The position numbers and the translations under genes are program-made. DNA of 64,000 nucleotides, taken from Gordionus sp. m RMFG-2023 (lineage: Eukaryota > Nematomorpha > Gordioida > Chordodea > Parachordodidae). Of the stretch, positions 1 to 13,450 are shown piece by piece (position 1 is the stretch's first letter; every line of letters begins with the position of its first letter). The notes below the pieces were generated by a model that worked only from the letters and a program-made list of their open reading frames with translations, did not search any database and was not told where the DNA came from. The stretch spans positions 51,708,002 through 51,772,001 of the forward strand of contig NC_088777.1 in assembly GCF_954871325.1 (NCBI RefSeq), in the 5' to 3' direction.

Positions 1-1725
<1,725 letters not shown>

Positions 1726-1798
1726 AGGAAAAAAAGGAGAATATAATCACCAACCAAATGTAAAAGAGAGGAAAGTCACATGGTAGAAAAGAGCCATT

Positions 1799-1804
1799 AA
1801 TAAA
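1799..1804 (+). promoter_or_regulatory. polyadenylation signal of the kinase gene
   Basis: AATAAA lies 74 bases after the stop codon, at a normal distance for the 3' end of this gene. Confidence 0.6.
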
Positions 1805-2559
1805 AAATTCATATGAAAAAGAAGATCAATCATAATTTTTGTAATTAAAGTCTTTTTTTTTGTAACTTATAATGAGTTTTTATTGAAAATACAAACAATT
1901 GAAGTAAAGTAATATATGTTTATATACTATATATCTTGATGATATATATACCTAAATTAAATTATACAAATGAGAATTTTTTTTGTATATAATTCGATGA
2001 AAAATAACTTAATATTTATGTTTTAAAGTAAATTTTTATTAAAAAATTAATGTTTTAATTTGATTCAATTTTCATAAAAGGTTCATATCATATAGAATTT
2101 CACAAACTTCATGTTAAATAACTGAATTTTAAATATATAATATCTAGATAGGGATTGCCCACCAGAATTTTTCACCAAACAACCATATGTCCAAAAACCA
2201 ATCCAATAGTCAATCTGACTTATTTATGAACTAGAACCAATCAAAATAACTGTAAATTAGGCATATTCAATAAACAAACACAAATAGTATATTAATCGTA
2301 TTTGATACGTCTAAACGAATCAAATAATTTACTGTTTGTATTCAATTCGGATTATTCGAATAATTCGTTTTTAAATTTCGTTTTTTATTGTGCATCTAAA
2401 TTTTAAGCATCTGATCATAAACGATAAGAACGTGTTATCAATTAACAGGATGCAAATGCATATGCAAAACTAATTTGTCATATGGTAAATGTTCTTATTA
2501 AGATTATAGAAATCTCTAGATTTGTCGGATAGAGAACCTAGCCTTTCTGCCATATATGC
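1805..2559. other. AT-rich intergenic sequence
   Basis: I see no reading frame, splice pattern or repeat boundary here; it is unique-looking AT-rich DNA. Confidence 0.5.
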
Positions 2560-3036
2560 AGTGTTGTTAAACGGCTCGTTTTGAGCAAATTAAATTCAGT
2601 GTAGTTTAAAACGACCCAATATGGGTCCGATTCTAAAAAAGGCTCAATTAGATTTTAGTCAGAATAATATTATGCAAGCCTAGAGATTTTGCTCATATAT
2701 GTATTGTTGTTAAACGGCTCGTTTTGAGCCGATTTTTAAAAACGGCTGACTCAATATTTTAGCCAAAAAATATTGCCTAAGCTTCGAGATTTCGATAATA
2801 TATGTCTAGACCTTTGTTCCTTCTATGAGCAAAATCTTCAGGTTTGCATAACATTTTTCTGGCTAAAATATTGTGTTAGCTGTTTTTAAAAATCGGCTCA
2901 AAACGAGCCGTTTAACAACAATACATATATGAGCAAAATCTCTAGGCTTGCATAATATTATTCTGACTAAAATCATAATTGGGCCTTTTTTAGAATCGGA
3001 CCCATATTGGGTCGCTTTAAACTAGCACTGAATTTA
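2560..3036. mobile_element. composite Mutator-like foldback elements forming a nested palindrome
   Basis: A copy of the foldback family (see 55370-55564) spans 2703-2932. Its flanks are themselves inverted: 2591-2702 is repeated in reverse at about 2933-3036, including the CCCAATATGGGTCCGA segment and its complement. A further left end, AGTGTTGTTAAACGG, starts at 2560. The result is a near-continuous palindrome of about 446 bases. No coding. Confidence 0.8.
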
Positions 3037-3308
3037 GATTTGTAATGTCAAGCAAATTTTGTTGAGGCAAAGGGTGTTTTTTTCTTACTGATCCCTCTTT
3101 GTGCAATGTTTTGATAAAAGAATTATTTTAATAAGAAAAGTCTTTCAGCAGTAAAGATCAAAAAATTTTGAAAATTTGAAATATTTAAATTAACATATGA
3201 TTCAAATTGAATAACTCTTAATTCAAACAAAATGAATAATTCACTACTTATATGCATTTATTATTCACATTCATTATTATTTGATCTAAATTATATTGGA
3301 AACAATTT

Positions 3309-3521
3309 AATTAGTGTTAAACGGTTCGATTTTTAAAAACAGTCAACTCAATATTTTGACCAAAAAATATTATGCAAGTGTGGAGATGTAGCTCTTAGAT
3401 GGCAGAAAGGTTTGGACATCTATTAACAAAATCTCAAGGTTTGCAGTAACATTTTTTTGGGGGTAAAATTTTGAGATTAGTTGTTTTTAAAAATCGAGCT
3501 GTTTAATAATACTAAAATCAC
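3309..3521. mobile_element. foldback miniature element, degraded copy
   Basis: It begins GTGTTAAACGGTTCG and ends with an inverted GAGCTGTTTAATAATAC, with the internal ACTCAATATTTTGACC and TGGCAGAAAGGTTTGG blocks of the family. It is more diverged than the copies with perfect target duplications. Confidence 0.7.
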
Positions 3522-5160
3522 CATTTAACCCAAATTATTTGAAATAGTTCATTTTTGAATAAGCTACTATAAATTAAGGGCAAGATTTCCTTTTCTCATG
3601 AAACGGCATGATGCATCATAACTGATGATAATTTATGGTTGCTTAGAACAATTTGTAACCTTATTTTAGATATGCCATGTTTACCTTGAATTTACAGTGG
3701 CCCATTTGCGATCACGATTTAAAAGCTGACAGTTTTATATAATCTGTTTGTAAGATCATTTTATCTTTATCAAAATCGTTATTTCCTAGATTATTATTAT
3801 GTTAATTAAAGATAAAATTAATATTAATAAATGAAAATCTATCTCATTAACAGATTTTAAAAGTTGATCAACTATTAAATCGCCATTACAATCACAGTAC
3901 TATGAATTTAAGCTGAAGCTGATGACTAGTTGAATATTTTAAATTTCTTTTCTAGTTGCAAATATTATAAGAAACAATCATCATATTTTTAGTTATATTT
4001 TCTTATAAAATATTTTGATATTTTTAAAGTTTTATAAATAAATCAAATATAATTATTTACACAATCATAAAAAAGCCTAAAACAATTAAAATATTTGATA
4101 AGACAAGTATTTTAAAACTATCACTTAATTTGATTTTTTTTAAAAGAATAGATATGAACCCTGATTAAACCTTTATCAATGGCAGTCATAAATCTAAATG
4201 TTAGCCTTTAGGAGTTAAGAGTTTACCAACCCAAATCACCCACAGTAAAATAATTTCAAAATGAAGATATATAAAAATATCCATATTGTAAAATATTATA
4301 TATTGGCAACTTTTTAAAACATTCAAATTAATACATCAAGCTAATAATTTGAATGGAAATAAATGTAATCAACAAATTTATTTTATATTTGATAAATATA
4401 ATACTTAGAATAAAAAATTGAAATATTTGTGATTAATAAATAAATATTTAAATTATATTTACTTCATTGAACCCATTATACTGCTCACAGAATGGGCATT
4501 CCCATGAATTTTTAAATTCTTTTAACACAAAATGTACTTTGGAACAAAACCAACATTGCACTTTTTTCAAAGGATTTCTTTGGATAATAATTTTATATAT
4601 AAAATATATGTATATTTAAAACCTCTTATATTGTAAAGTTTTGAATAATGTAATCAAAATAATTATTGGAATAAATATAAAAATAATAAAAAATATAAGA
4701 TTGTCCATAAATTTTGAAATTTAAATACCGAACTGATAAAGGTAATTTTTAAGATTTAATTTAGCCTATATATGGTCGTAAATATTTTTACAAGATGGGA
4801 GGTTAATTTTAATAAAAAATATAAGCCTGAAATAAATATGAAATATATTTTTATTAGTTTATATAAAATATAATAAATTACTTTTTTCTTTTTTTTCTTT
4901 TTTTTCTTTTTTTTTCTTTTAAATATCCTTTATTGACAAATATATAATATTTATTCAATTATTCTATAAAATGTATGATATAATAACGATCAATATAATA
5001 GTAAATTTCATTAATATGTCAATTTAAAAAATAATCACATTTGTTAGTATATTTTTTAAGGATAAATAATAATATATTTAAATAATATAAATAAATATAT
5101 AGTAAATTAATATAATAAATTGAGCAAATGATTTAAAAGAATTATGAGTTTTCATAGTTT
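3522..5160. other. AT-rich stretch without recognised content
   Basis: No frame or splice structure stands out. A T-rich run with regularly spaced C (about 4885-4922) is a simple repeat. Confidence 0.5.
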
Positions 5161-5325
5161 GCCCTTCAGTTTTTCTTCTTCCATCTGAATATTCCTCTCT
5201 TGTTCTTAATTGCTTTTCTCATCGCCGATTCTGTGATTAGGGTTTGGTTCTTTTGTTGACTTCCATCTGAATATCCCTCTCTTGTTCTTAATTGCTTTTC
5301 TCATCGCCAATTCTGTGATTAGGGG
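5161..5325. repeat. 82-bp tandem duplication at 3' end of the RT element
   Basis: Two units begin at CCATCTGAAT (5181 and 5263), both containing CTCTCTTGTTCTTAATTGC and TTCTCATCGCC. They lie just past the C-terminal coding fragment of the minus-strand reverse transcriptase and are probably part of its 3' UTR. Confidence 0.7.
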
Positions 5326-5684
5326 GTATCAGTCATTGAGAATATGAAGCTGAGGTAATTGGATTTTATTATATTGAGGGCTAATCTTTGGCGTAGGTAG
5401 TAACCCTCGTTGGGATCTTCGGTTCTAATAGAGATCCGTTTCCCCAGCTCTTTAAAGAAGGTAAGGGCGTGAAAGCCGAACGATAGAGTCGGGGCGATTA
5501 GTGGTAGGAATGTGTAATTGGCCGGAAGCGATGGCGAATATTTAGCGAGTTTATTTATCTCGGCGTCTACTAGAGCATCTCTATTTATATTGGAAGGGGC
5601 AAGGGGATCGATGCATGAGAAATTCCAGGTTAGGAATTCCCTTCTCTTCCAAGGGATCAGGGTAGAGCCATCGACGCTTACCAT
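5319..5684 (-). pseudogene. RT element: C-terminal endonuclease-like part
   Basis: A 121-codon block. In a different frame directly upstream (about 5752-5685) is ALKSAVIPSTLEPTGLY followed by NSDGKR, which is the normal lead-in of this domain, so a single frame change near 5690 separates them. The block keeps a DG...W pattern and the ELGKRI region. Confidence 0.75.
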
Positions 5685-5735
5685 CAGAATTGTAGAGTCC
5701 AGTAGGTTCGAGGGTTGATGGGATAACGGCAGATT

Positions 5736-6851
5736 TTAGGGCCCTGGCAATAGTATTGCATTTTGAATGTCTAATGAATCTGCCTCTACAGCGCTTGCAG
5801 TGTAAAGAGTGACGGCCTTTGGAGTTGACCGGCGTTTAAGGATGCAGTGATAGGGTATTACCATATCACAATTAAGTCTTAGACCGATGGCGTGACGTAG
5901 CTCATCATTGCTTAGGAGCTGGTCAAGGTTTCGCGATGGAAAAGCTTCGAGAAATTCATACCCGCTGTCTGCGGAAATGGAGAAGGGTAGAGAATGGTCC
6001 TCGGGTTGGCTCCTCGATTTAAGGTATGCAACGGAGTTGCCAACTAGAGGCTTATCCCAGTCCTTCTGCAGTGCCGATGAGGGAGGATCGACTAAAGAAA
6101 GAGATTTCCATAGATCAATTGCCTGGGGAAGTAAAGGGTCAGGATGTTTTGTGAGTGCGTGTATGATGGGCTCGCAGGACAGGCGAGAGGATATGAACGC
6201 ACTAACAGAGAGTAGGGAAGGCGATCGTATGCCAATGCCGCCGGATTTGGTTGGCAAGGTGGCTTGTAGCCAAGATAGGTCTCCGAATTTGAGATTGAGT
6301 ATATCCTCTGTGAGGTGTTTAATCTCTAGCTCGTGTGCAGCGAGGTTGACGTCGTATTGGAAGATACGTGACGATCGGAGTGTATATAGAATTTTTGGGA
6401 TTAGGAGGTATTTCTTTAATAGAAAGAACGCTTGGTGGGCTGGGAGGCGAGATAGTGTACCGCGCATAAGGGATATCTCTAGTAGATTGTCGGCGAAGAA
6501 CTTGACAAAGGACTCGTCTTTACCCACTGGAGATCCAAGATGTGTTAAGAAGTTCAATGGTGTATGATTGCACGAAGGATCATAGTTAAGGTCGATGATT
6601 CCAAGAGGACAATATTCGCTCTTGTCTTGATTGATTCGCAGTCCCAAACTGCTCTCGCTGGATTTTATTATTTCGACCGCCTTCATAACTTCGCTGGGTG
6701 AGCCGCCTAGTATACCATCGTCGATATACCAGTTATGAAGGTTTAGTTTACATTGGTCATTTATGCCTTGTATTAGGCTATTAATGCCCAGACAGAATAA
6801 AAAGGAGCCTAGAGGGTCACCTTGTTGTATTCCACTACTAGAAGGAATCAA
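5736..6851 (-). pseudogene. RT element: catalytic YIDD part and thumb
   Basis: An open block of 371 codons with motif B near residue 5 and YIDD near residue 43. It continues through LPAHQAFFLLKKYLLIPKIL, a thumb-like helix, into a less conserved linker with a TLYTAS segment. The plus-strand 219-codon frame at 5908-6567 is its antisense shadow. Confidence 0.85.
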
Positions 6852-6911
6852 TCTATCTCCAAATTGAAGATGCGATGGACTAGCATAACAATCGAAGATG
6901 AATTGCGAGTA

Positions 6912-8225
6912 TTATGGGTAAAGGGTAAGGATAAGATTAAGAAACGCTGAACGTTTTAGAGAGTTAAAAGCGTTTGAAAAATCTATTTTAATTAGGATAT
7001 CGTCACTGGCGTCTGTTTGTAGATACATTCTGGTCATGTGTAGGGATACCTCACATCCCCCTTTTACGTTGACTCCTAATTGATTAGGGCACAGGTGATT
7101 GGATACTGTGAACAATATTCTGCTCACTACTAGCTTAGCGGTTAATCGGCGCCAAGTGGTCCCAATAGCGATAGGGCGAATATCTTTATTAGGTTTATGA
7201 AGGGCGATGAGTTTAGCTTTATAAAGGAGTGGAATAATGGCGGGTGGTAAGCCTCCAACAAGCATACGGTTGATGAGTTGAGTAATTTTTTCCAAAACGT
7301 CGCATTGTTGTGTGATGTAAGGTGCGGTTAGATCCTGTAGGAATATTGGGCCAAACCCATCAACCCCCGGTGAAGAATCGCGTTTGAAGGAGAGAATAGC
7401 CTTTCTAACCTCGCTTGAGGTAAAAGTGGTTGCAATTAGAGGAGCTTCGGGGTAAGACGGTATTTCGTCCTTAAGATCGTGTGGGTGGTGTTTTAGGAGA
7501 AGAGCTTGGTAAGTTGTTTGATCATAGGGAGCTAGCTTATTGTCAGATGTTGCCAGTCGTATGGCGGATTTAACATTCAGGTTATCCAGCTTTTTAGATA
7601 TAAGCTTGGCCTTGGTGAGTAGGTCATTTTTGTGATTTTTATTTTTATCGGTGTCATCACCTTTAAAAGATGTGGAAAAGTGACTGATGGGTAAGGGGTA
7701 GATAGTAGCATCCTTGATTTGCTGTGTCATAGATTTTTTGCTGGCAGGATCAGGAACTTGCAGCGTAGTAAAGGCAAATGACAGGGTGTCTAGCCAGTGT
7801 TTTATGGAAGAATAATTATTTATCAAGGAAGTCAAGTTCTTTGAGAGGTGTCTGGCAACTTGAAGTCTTGCTCTTTTAGGTATTCGAGAAATCACAAATG
7901 GTTTTGGTGTGACTAAAAATATTTCTACATCTGTGGAGTCGGTTGGATTGAAAGTGAGAGCATTTTCGGCGGTTGAGGTGGGGACTATTGGGCTAGTAGG
8001 CACATCAGTCAACGTGGGAATGGTAACTATAGGTTGTGCGAGGGCAAGGGCAGAAAAGGCATTTAGGTTTCGAGGGATAGCTGGTGATAAGAGCCCAGAT
8101 TGAGGACATTTTATCCTCTGGTTTCGATGAGATGGCAATAGCCCCAATTTGGTTACTTTATCAAGTTTATTACATAAAGGGCAGTTAGATTTGGTAGAAG
8201 CTGTGCTGAGGTCTGGTAAGCTCAT
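6912..8225 (-). pseudogene. RT element: zinc finger and RT palm N-terminal part
   Basis: An open block of 437 codons starting MSLPDLST. The finger is at about residues 15-40, the RPIAIG motif near 345-365 and the motif A aspartate near 415. It stops at LILTLYP, just before motif B would follow, after which the frame changes. The plus-strand frame at 7909-8103 is its shadow. Confidence 0.85.
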
Positions 8226-8329
8226 GAATTAAAATTTTTTTATCAGTTTAAGAGTGAAAATGTTGGATATTATTTTTATCTTCAAATATGGGTTTCTTGT
8301 GGGTTGGTATATTAAGGAAGTTTAATGAG
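8226..8329. other. leader between RT start codon and tandem array
   Basis: AT-rich sequence separating the reverse transcriptase start (minus strand) from the upstream 300-bp tandem units. No further feature seen. Confidence 0.4.
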
Positions 8330-9113
8330 TTATTTTTTTGATTTTTGATATTTATTCAATATTTGAGGTTTGATTGTGGAAGATGATTTATTCATAGTAT
8401 AATTATGTGCAAGAGATCATATAGAAATCCCACTTTCAATATCATTTAATTTTTGTATTTATTTGAATTCATATTAATTGCAGTCTAGCTTGTAATATTT
8501 AGTTCATGAAGGGGTTTTTGCAAAGATGATTTACTCATAGTATAATTATGTACAAGTGATCATATAGAAATCCCACTCAATATCATTTTCTGGATAAATA
8601 TTTGGTGAAATATTTTTAACTGAATAAATGTTTGGCAATTTTTGATAAGGTTTATTCAATATTTGAGGTTTGATTATGGAAGATGATTTATTAATAGTAT
8701 AATTATGTGCAAGTGATCATATAGAAATCCCACTTTCAATATCATTTAATTTTTGTATTTATTTGAATTCATATTAGTTTGCAGTCCTTGTAATATTTAG
8801 TTCATGAAGGGGCTTTTGCAAAGATGATTTACTCATAGTATAATTATGTACAAGTGATCATATAGAAATCCCACTTTCAATATCATTTTCTGGATAAATA
8901 TTTGGTGAAATATTATTAACTGAATAAATGTTTGGCAATTTTTGATAAGATTTATTCAATATTTGAGGTTTGATTATGGAAGATGATTTATTCATAGTAT
9001 AATTATGTGCAAGTGAACATATAGAAATCCCACTTTCAATATCATTTAATTTTTGAATTCATATTAGTTTGCAGTCTAGCTTGTAATATTTAGTTCATGA
9101 AGGGGTTTGCAAT
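8330..9113. repeat. 300-bp tandem repeat, about 2.6 units, upstream of RT ORF
   Basis: The marker TTTATTCAATATTTGAGG starts at 8351, 8651 and 8951, an exact 300-base period. Within each unit a roughly 150-base half is itself repeated (TAGTATAATTATGT, then CATATAGAAATCCCACT). Similarity between units is very high. Its position 5' of the minus-strand RT frame suggests a repeated 5' region of that element. Confidence 0.88.
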
Positions 9114-10485
9114 AGTATATTTCCATCTGTAAAATCGTTTCCACAAGAGATAATTGCAAGTTAGCACCATTCAATTTTAATTGAAAAGAATTTAATAAGG
9201 CTTGAAAAAAAAATGTCAGACGATAGCATAGTGCTGCCCTTAGAAATTTAGTTTGCATACGCATTTGCAATTCAATTTTTGACTCAACTCAACATTTTAT
9301 TTCTTTATTTCTTCATAGAATTTTATGTAAATATTTATAAAACATTAAGGTGGTTTTTATTAATATTATTAAGTATTGTTTATAAATTTTTAAATGTGGT
9401 TTATTTATATACATTAATATAAAAGCATGGTAGTAATTTATTCCAAACAGGTATATAAGAAATTATTTATAAAAAGTAAGTAGATATATATAGTTGATAT
9501 TCCTCTATTATATAGAATTAATTATAAAATATTAGGTAAAATTCTACTTTTACAGACATATTTGACAGTTAGAGAATATATTACACTTAATAATTTAACA
9601 AATTTAACTAATCAATGCTCTTGATAATATATATAGCAACAATTTGAATTTAATTATCTACCGACACCTATTTTTTTTAAATTAATCTTCATTGTCCTTA
9701 TCAATATTTTATAGTTTTCTGTAAAACATATAATTCGCTATATTGGTAATATTTACTTGATTTTCATGTGATAATTGATAAAATTAGATAACTTTAAATT
9801 TTATTCCAATCAGGAAATCATAGTAACCGGCTTCCATAGTTTTTTTTTTAATGTGCTACCATTTTTTTTATTTAATTCAATAATAAATGTTTCTTTTAAT
9901 TTCGGAAGTAACTAAAACCTCTTGTACTAAAAACACTAAAGAATTATATAAGTTTCATCGTTAATGCTTCCAAAGGTTCGGTTAAACGCTCTTAACTTTG
10001 ACGTCATGACCGTAATATAGTTAATAAATATTTTTTTTCATAAGGTGGTTAATTAACTAATTGCAGAATTTATACATATCAATTCAAGCCTTAAATATAG
10101 ATGCAAACCGGATATTTATTGTTTCTATAATTTTTGTTTTGGAACATATTTTATTCTGGATTTTGACTACTAAACTAGTCGAAGCATTAACATCTACTAT
10201 TGGGAGAAATAAACTTAAAACTGTCAAAATATATTTCATGGAATATCTGCGGAAATAAAATCAAGAGTTGAACTGTAATTCATCTTCATTGCTTTCATTT
10301 GACTTTTAAGCGTGAAGTTGGCTTCAAAGTTTTTATTTTAGCTTATAAATTTTTTTGCTTTTCGCCTTCATTTAGATTACTAGACGGAAGGAAGCACTAA
10401 AAAACTGATAAAAAAGAGATTCGTCGTTAGTTAAGCCTTCAATCGTTTGGCCAAATTTCGGCGATCTTAAATAATATCATAGACT
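9114..10485. other. AT-rich intergenic stretch
   Basis: No convincing gene. The 65-codon frame at 10061-10258 lacks an ATG start and any recognisable domain. Confidence 0.45.
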
Positions 10486-10695
10486 AGTGTTGTTAAAACG
10501 AGCCGAATTTTAAAAACGGCTAACTCAAATATTCCATTCAGAAAAATATTACGCAAAACCTATAAATTTTTTTCATTTTAGATATATATATATATTAACG
10601 AAATCTCGAGTGGCTTATGGTATAATTTTTCTGGCTAAAATATTGAGCTAACCGTTTTAAAAAAATCTGTTAAAATTGAACCGTTTAACAACACT
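10486..10695. mobile_element. foldback miniature element with 10-bp target duplication
   Basis: Ends are AGTGTTGTTAAAACG and its inverse ending AACAACACT. Flanks are ATCATAGACT (10476-10485) and ATCATAGAAC (10696-10705), eight of ten matching. Inner blocks GGCTAACTCAA and its inverse are present. Confidence 0.85.
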
Positions 10696-11109
10696 ATCAT
10701 AGAACTATGAAATTTTAATAAATAAATAAAAAGATAAAGTTCTTAATGTTATCTAGCTTTTGCGATTGATACAACCACCTAAATCATCTAAAACATTCAA
10801 ATTTTGAATCTTAAATAATAATGACATTATATTCAAACAAGTTTTTTTTTAAAAAATATATATATATATTTAAATTTTAAAAGGTTTAAAAATCTATTCT
10901 TTTTTTTGTCTTCGAGACAACCAATGTGTCCCTTTTTGGTGAGAAAAAGACCATTTATTTTCATGTTCATAGACTTGCCCAAAGGTGAGCCTATGTGTAT
11001 CATATGAAGCACCCCCCATCCTTCATATAATTATGCCGATTGAGCTCCTTAGCAGATGCCTAATTTTTGTTTTTACTCAAGGATACCAACAAACCCTGTA
11101 AACCAGATA

Positions 11110-11177
<68 letters not shown>
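11110..11177. repeat. (GAAA)n microsatellite
   Basis: About 17 nearly perfect tetranucleotide units, ending in a variant GATCGAAAAAG. It lies downstream of the ADAMTS-like gene's putative poly(A) signal. The K/E-rich and F/S/L-rich frames over it are artefacts. Confidence 0.95.
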
Positions 11178-11178
<1 letters not shown>

Positions 11179-11267
11179 CGAAAAAGAAAGAAATAATGAG
11201 GGCGGAACTGCACCCGAACCATATATATATGTTAGTAGCAAATAAAGAAATAGAATATAAGAATCCA

Positions 11268-11273
11268 TTTATT
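11268..11273 (-). promoter_or_regulatory. possible polyadenylation signal of the ADAMTS-like gene
   Basis: AATAAA on the minus strand, about 120 bases after the stop at 11394. It is the nearest such signal; AT-richness makes chance matches common. Confidence 0.4.
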
Positions 11274-11393
11274 TTCGTTAAATGAGATAATCGATAATGT
11301 GACTTGATTTATAAATTAATAAAAAAAAACTTATATTAATCCAGAGTTTGTAAAAAAAAAATACAAAATATTTACAATAGTTGAAGAAATATT

Positions 11394-12093
11394 TCAATAC
11401 GATTTATATGATGGATAAGGTGGGGTGTAAGGTCTGGAAATAGCCTGCAAATTTGGTTGGGTCTCGTAATAATTGCTGTAATCGTTTTCATTAACCTGCG
11501 AATAATCGTAGTTGGACGGCGCATAATCGTAATTTGGATCGGTCTTCATAACATCCTGGTATCCTGGGTAAGCTAAATGTTGACCCTCTACATAATTGGC
11601 GTAATAGTCCCATCTTTCGGGATTTTCTTTATCGATAGCATCATTGTAAAGGGGATCGACGACCCCAGAAGTCGTCTTGCCGTTCTCCGATACCGATGAT
11701 TTAGTCCTACACATAAAGTAAGTCCCCACAATAATTAGTAGCAATACTATGAAAGGCCCCACCAATATCATCCACATGATATTTTGGGGAGAACCGAGTT
11801 TGCTAAAAGAACTTTTTCCGCTCTTTATATCCTCATCGTAGTATTCGTCTGAGGTACCTTTGTGCGTTTTCTTGGTAGATTTCGACTTTTTCTTACTCTT
11901 TTTTTCTATGTGGGTAGTAGTAGCGTTGAATATAGGCGTTGTTGAAGATTTAGTCCTTCTCCTTTTTTTCTTCTCTTGCGTAGCGTTCGCGAACGTCGAA
12001 AAATTATTGTAAATCGCGATAGGGGTGGATAAACTGGTATTATCGTCATCTTCATATTCGTAGGTATTCAGGTCATTTCTCGTGTTATGTTCT
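11394..12093 (-). CDS. ADAMTS-like gene, stalk, transmembrane helix and Tyr-rich tail
   Basis: Joined in phase to the previous exon as EHNTRNDLNT. It has an acidic stretch YEYEDDD, two Lys/Arg clusters (KKKRRR and KKSKKKSK), then a hydrophobic helix including MILVGPFIVLLLIIVGTYF and a cytoplasmic tail of about 95 residues. The tail has many tyrosines, as in DPNYDYAPSNYDYS, and ends RPYTPPYPSYKSY, then a stop. No known ADAMTS domain is present. Confidence 0.85.
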
Positions 12094-13371
12094 CTGAAGG
12101 TATGCATAATATTTTTAATATGATTTAAAAGAAAAAAAAATCTATAAAACGCGACAAAATTTTTGCACAAAATATGTGTGATTTATCATTACTCTGCTGC
12201 ATTTTTAAACTTAACCTTTATTTATGAACTAATTTGCTAGTTTTTTAATAGAAGTAAATTGACTTGGAAGGAAAGTTTTAGAGCATTAGAAGGCATTTAT
12301 TCAAAAAATTACATAATTCATTTAAAGTGATATTTGAAATGAGATATATACTAATTATACTGACTGTTCTAGTAAAGCAAAAAACAAAATTTAATTTTTC
12401 ACAGCGTTTTAACTCACTAGTCATTTATTAAAATTAAAGGAAATTTGTATACTTTGAAATTGTATAATTATGCGATATATTCGACGTGGTAGGAGTAGGC
12501 GTGTTGACCCGGGAAAATATTGTGGCGGTTATTTTAGGAGCGGAAACTGATTTTATTGTAACCACTTTTGCGTCCGTCATAACGGCTTTTCCAACCGTGG
12601 TGGTCGGGTAAGAAATTATGAAATCTGAAGGTCTTGGGGGTAAGGTGCCACACTTTCTATCTAAACAAAACTTCCTCACCGTTATATTTATTTTTTGAGC
12701 GTCGGCGTTTGTCCGATTATCGCACGCGGTTCCGTCGGGGAAATACTTTATCAATTGATCTCCGATTATTTCGGAACTATTCGAATTAGCGATGCATTGA
12801 TAGAAACATTTATCGACATGGTTCTTCCTCGAACCAGGATTAATCTTCCAATCCGGATGTTTGGAATGAAGGGATTTGCAAAATTCAAGATCATAGGATT
12901 CGGCGGAGACGAACGAATTGCACGTTTCCTTGCAGGATTTATAGATATATTGACAAGAGAAATTATTATATTTCGGATAGACATTTTATGTACATTAGAT
13001 AAATCTGACACAACTAAAGAGAAAATTAATTTATAAATTCGAATAGAGCAAGTTCGAGGTTTTGCTAACTCTATTCCAAATTGTGTCATTTTTTAGGAGA
13101 GTTATTAAATGTTAGCTCTAGGCTTCCATGTTTCTATTTATATTGCAGGGATCTAAACAGTAACTTTCGGTTCGGTTAGTAAAAAAAAATATATTATTCG
13201 AATTTGAACATGAAAATCGGTTCGAACCCTTCATGGATACAAACTTATTGGAATTGTAAAAAAAAAGAATTTGTTTTTTTTTTAAATTAACCACTAATCA
13301 TTAAAAATGAATATTCCACCGGAAAATTACTATCAAAATATTTTTAAGATTCTTTTATCTCAAAGAAAGAC

Positions 13372-13450
<79 letters not shown>

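Larger units (their letters stand above)
5319..8225 (-). mobile_element. non-LTR-type reverse transcriptase element with endonuclease-like C-terminus (damaged)
   Basis: Reading 8225 to 5319 on the minus strand, the first block (8225-6912) opens with a C2HC finger (CPLCNK, then H and C) and contains RPIAIGTTWRRL and the motif A segment KIDFSNAFNSL. The second block (6851-5736) has SGIQQGDPLGSFLF (motif B) and WYIDDGILGG (motif C, catalytic DD), then a thumb-like part. The third block (5684-5319) has VDGSTLIPWKRREFLTWNF and KELGKRISI. That tail resembles the C-terminus of an RT family found widely in animals and protists, where a PDG...WD pattern suggests a restriction-like nuclease; this is from memory. 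A stop and frame change lie between the first two blocks and another frame change between the last two, so the copy is inactive but not old. No AP endonuclease domain is visible. Confidence 0.85.

Noticed and set aside
5908-6567. 219-codon plus-strand frame
   Set aside because: It lies antisense to the RT catalytic block, which has YIDD and motif B; the plus frame has no domain.
8330-9113. CRISPR-like periodic repeats
   Set aside because: Units are 300 bases with no short repeat/unique spacer alternation, and the genome is eukaryotic.
11067-11285. Frame across the (GAAA)n tract
   Set aside because: Microsatellite translation with no coding features.
12929-12990. A frame disruption at the start of the Cys-rich domain
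   Set aside because: A stop blocks extension upward, but using the acceptor TGCAAG| at 12929 gives an in-phase join with no defect.
12766-13089. 107-codon minus frame over the Cys-rich region
   Set aside because: The cysteine-patterned frame is another one; this frame is a shadow.
13205-13225. GGTTCGAACCC, resembling a tRNA B box
   Set aside because: No A box or cloverleaf around it.
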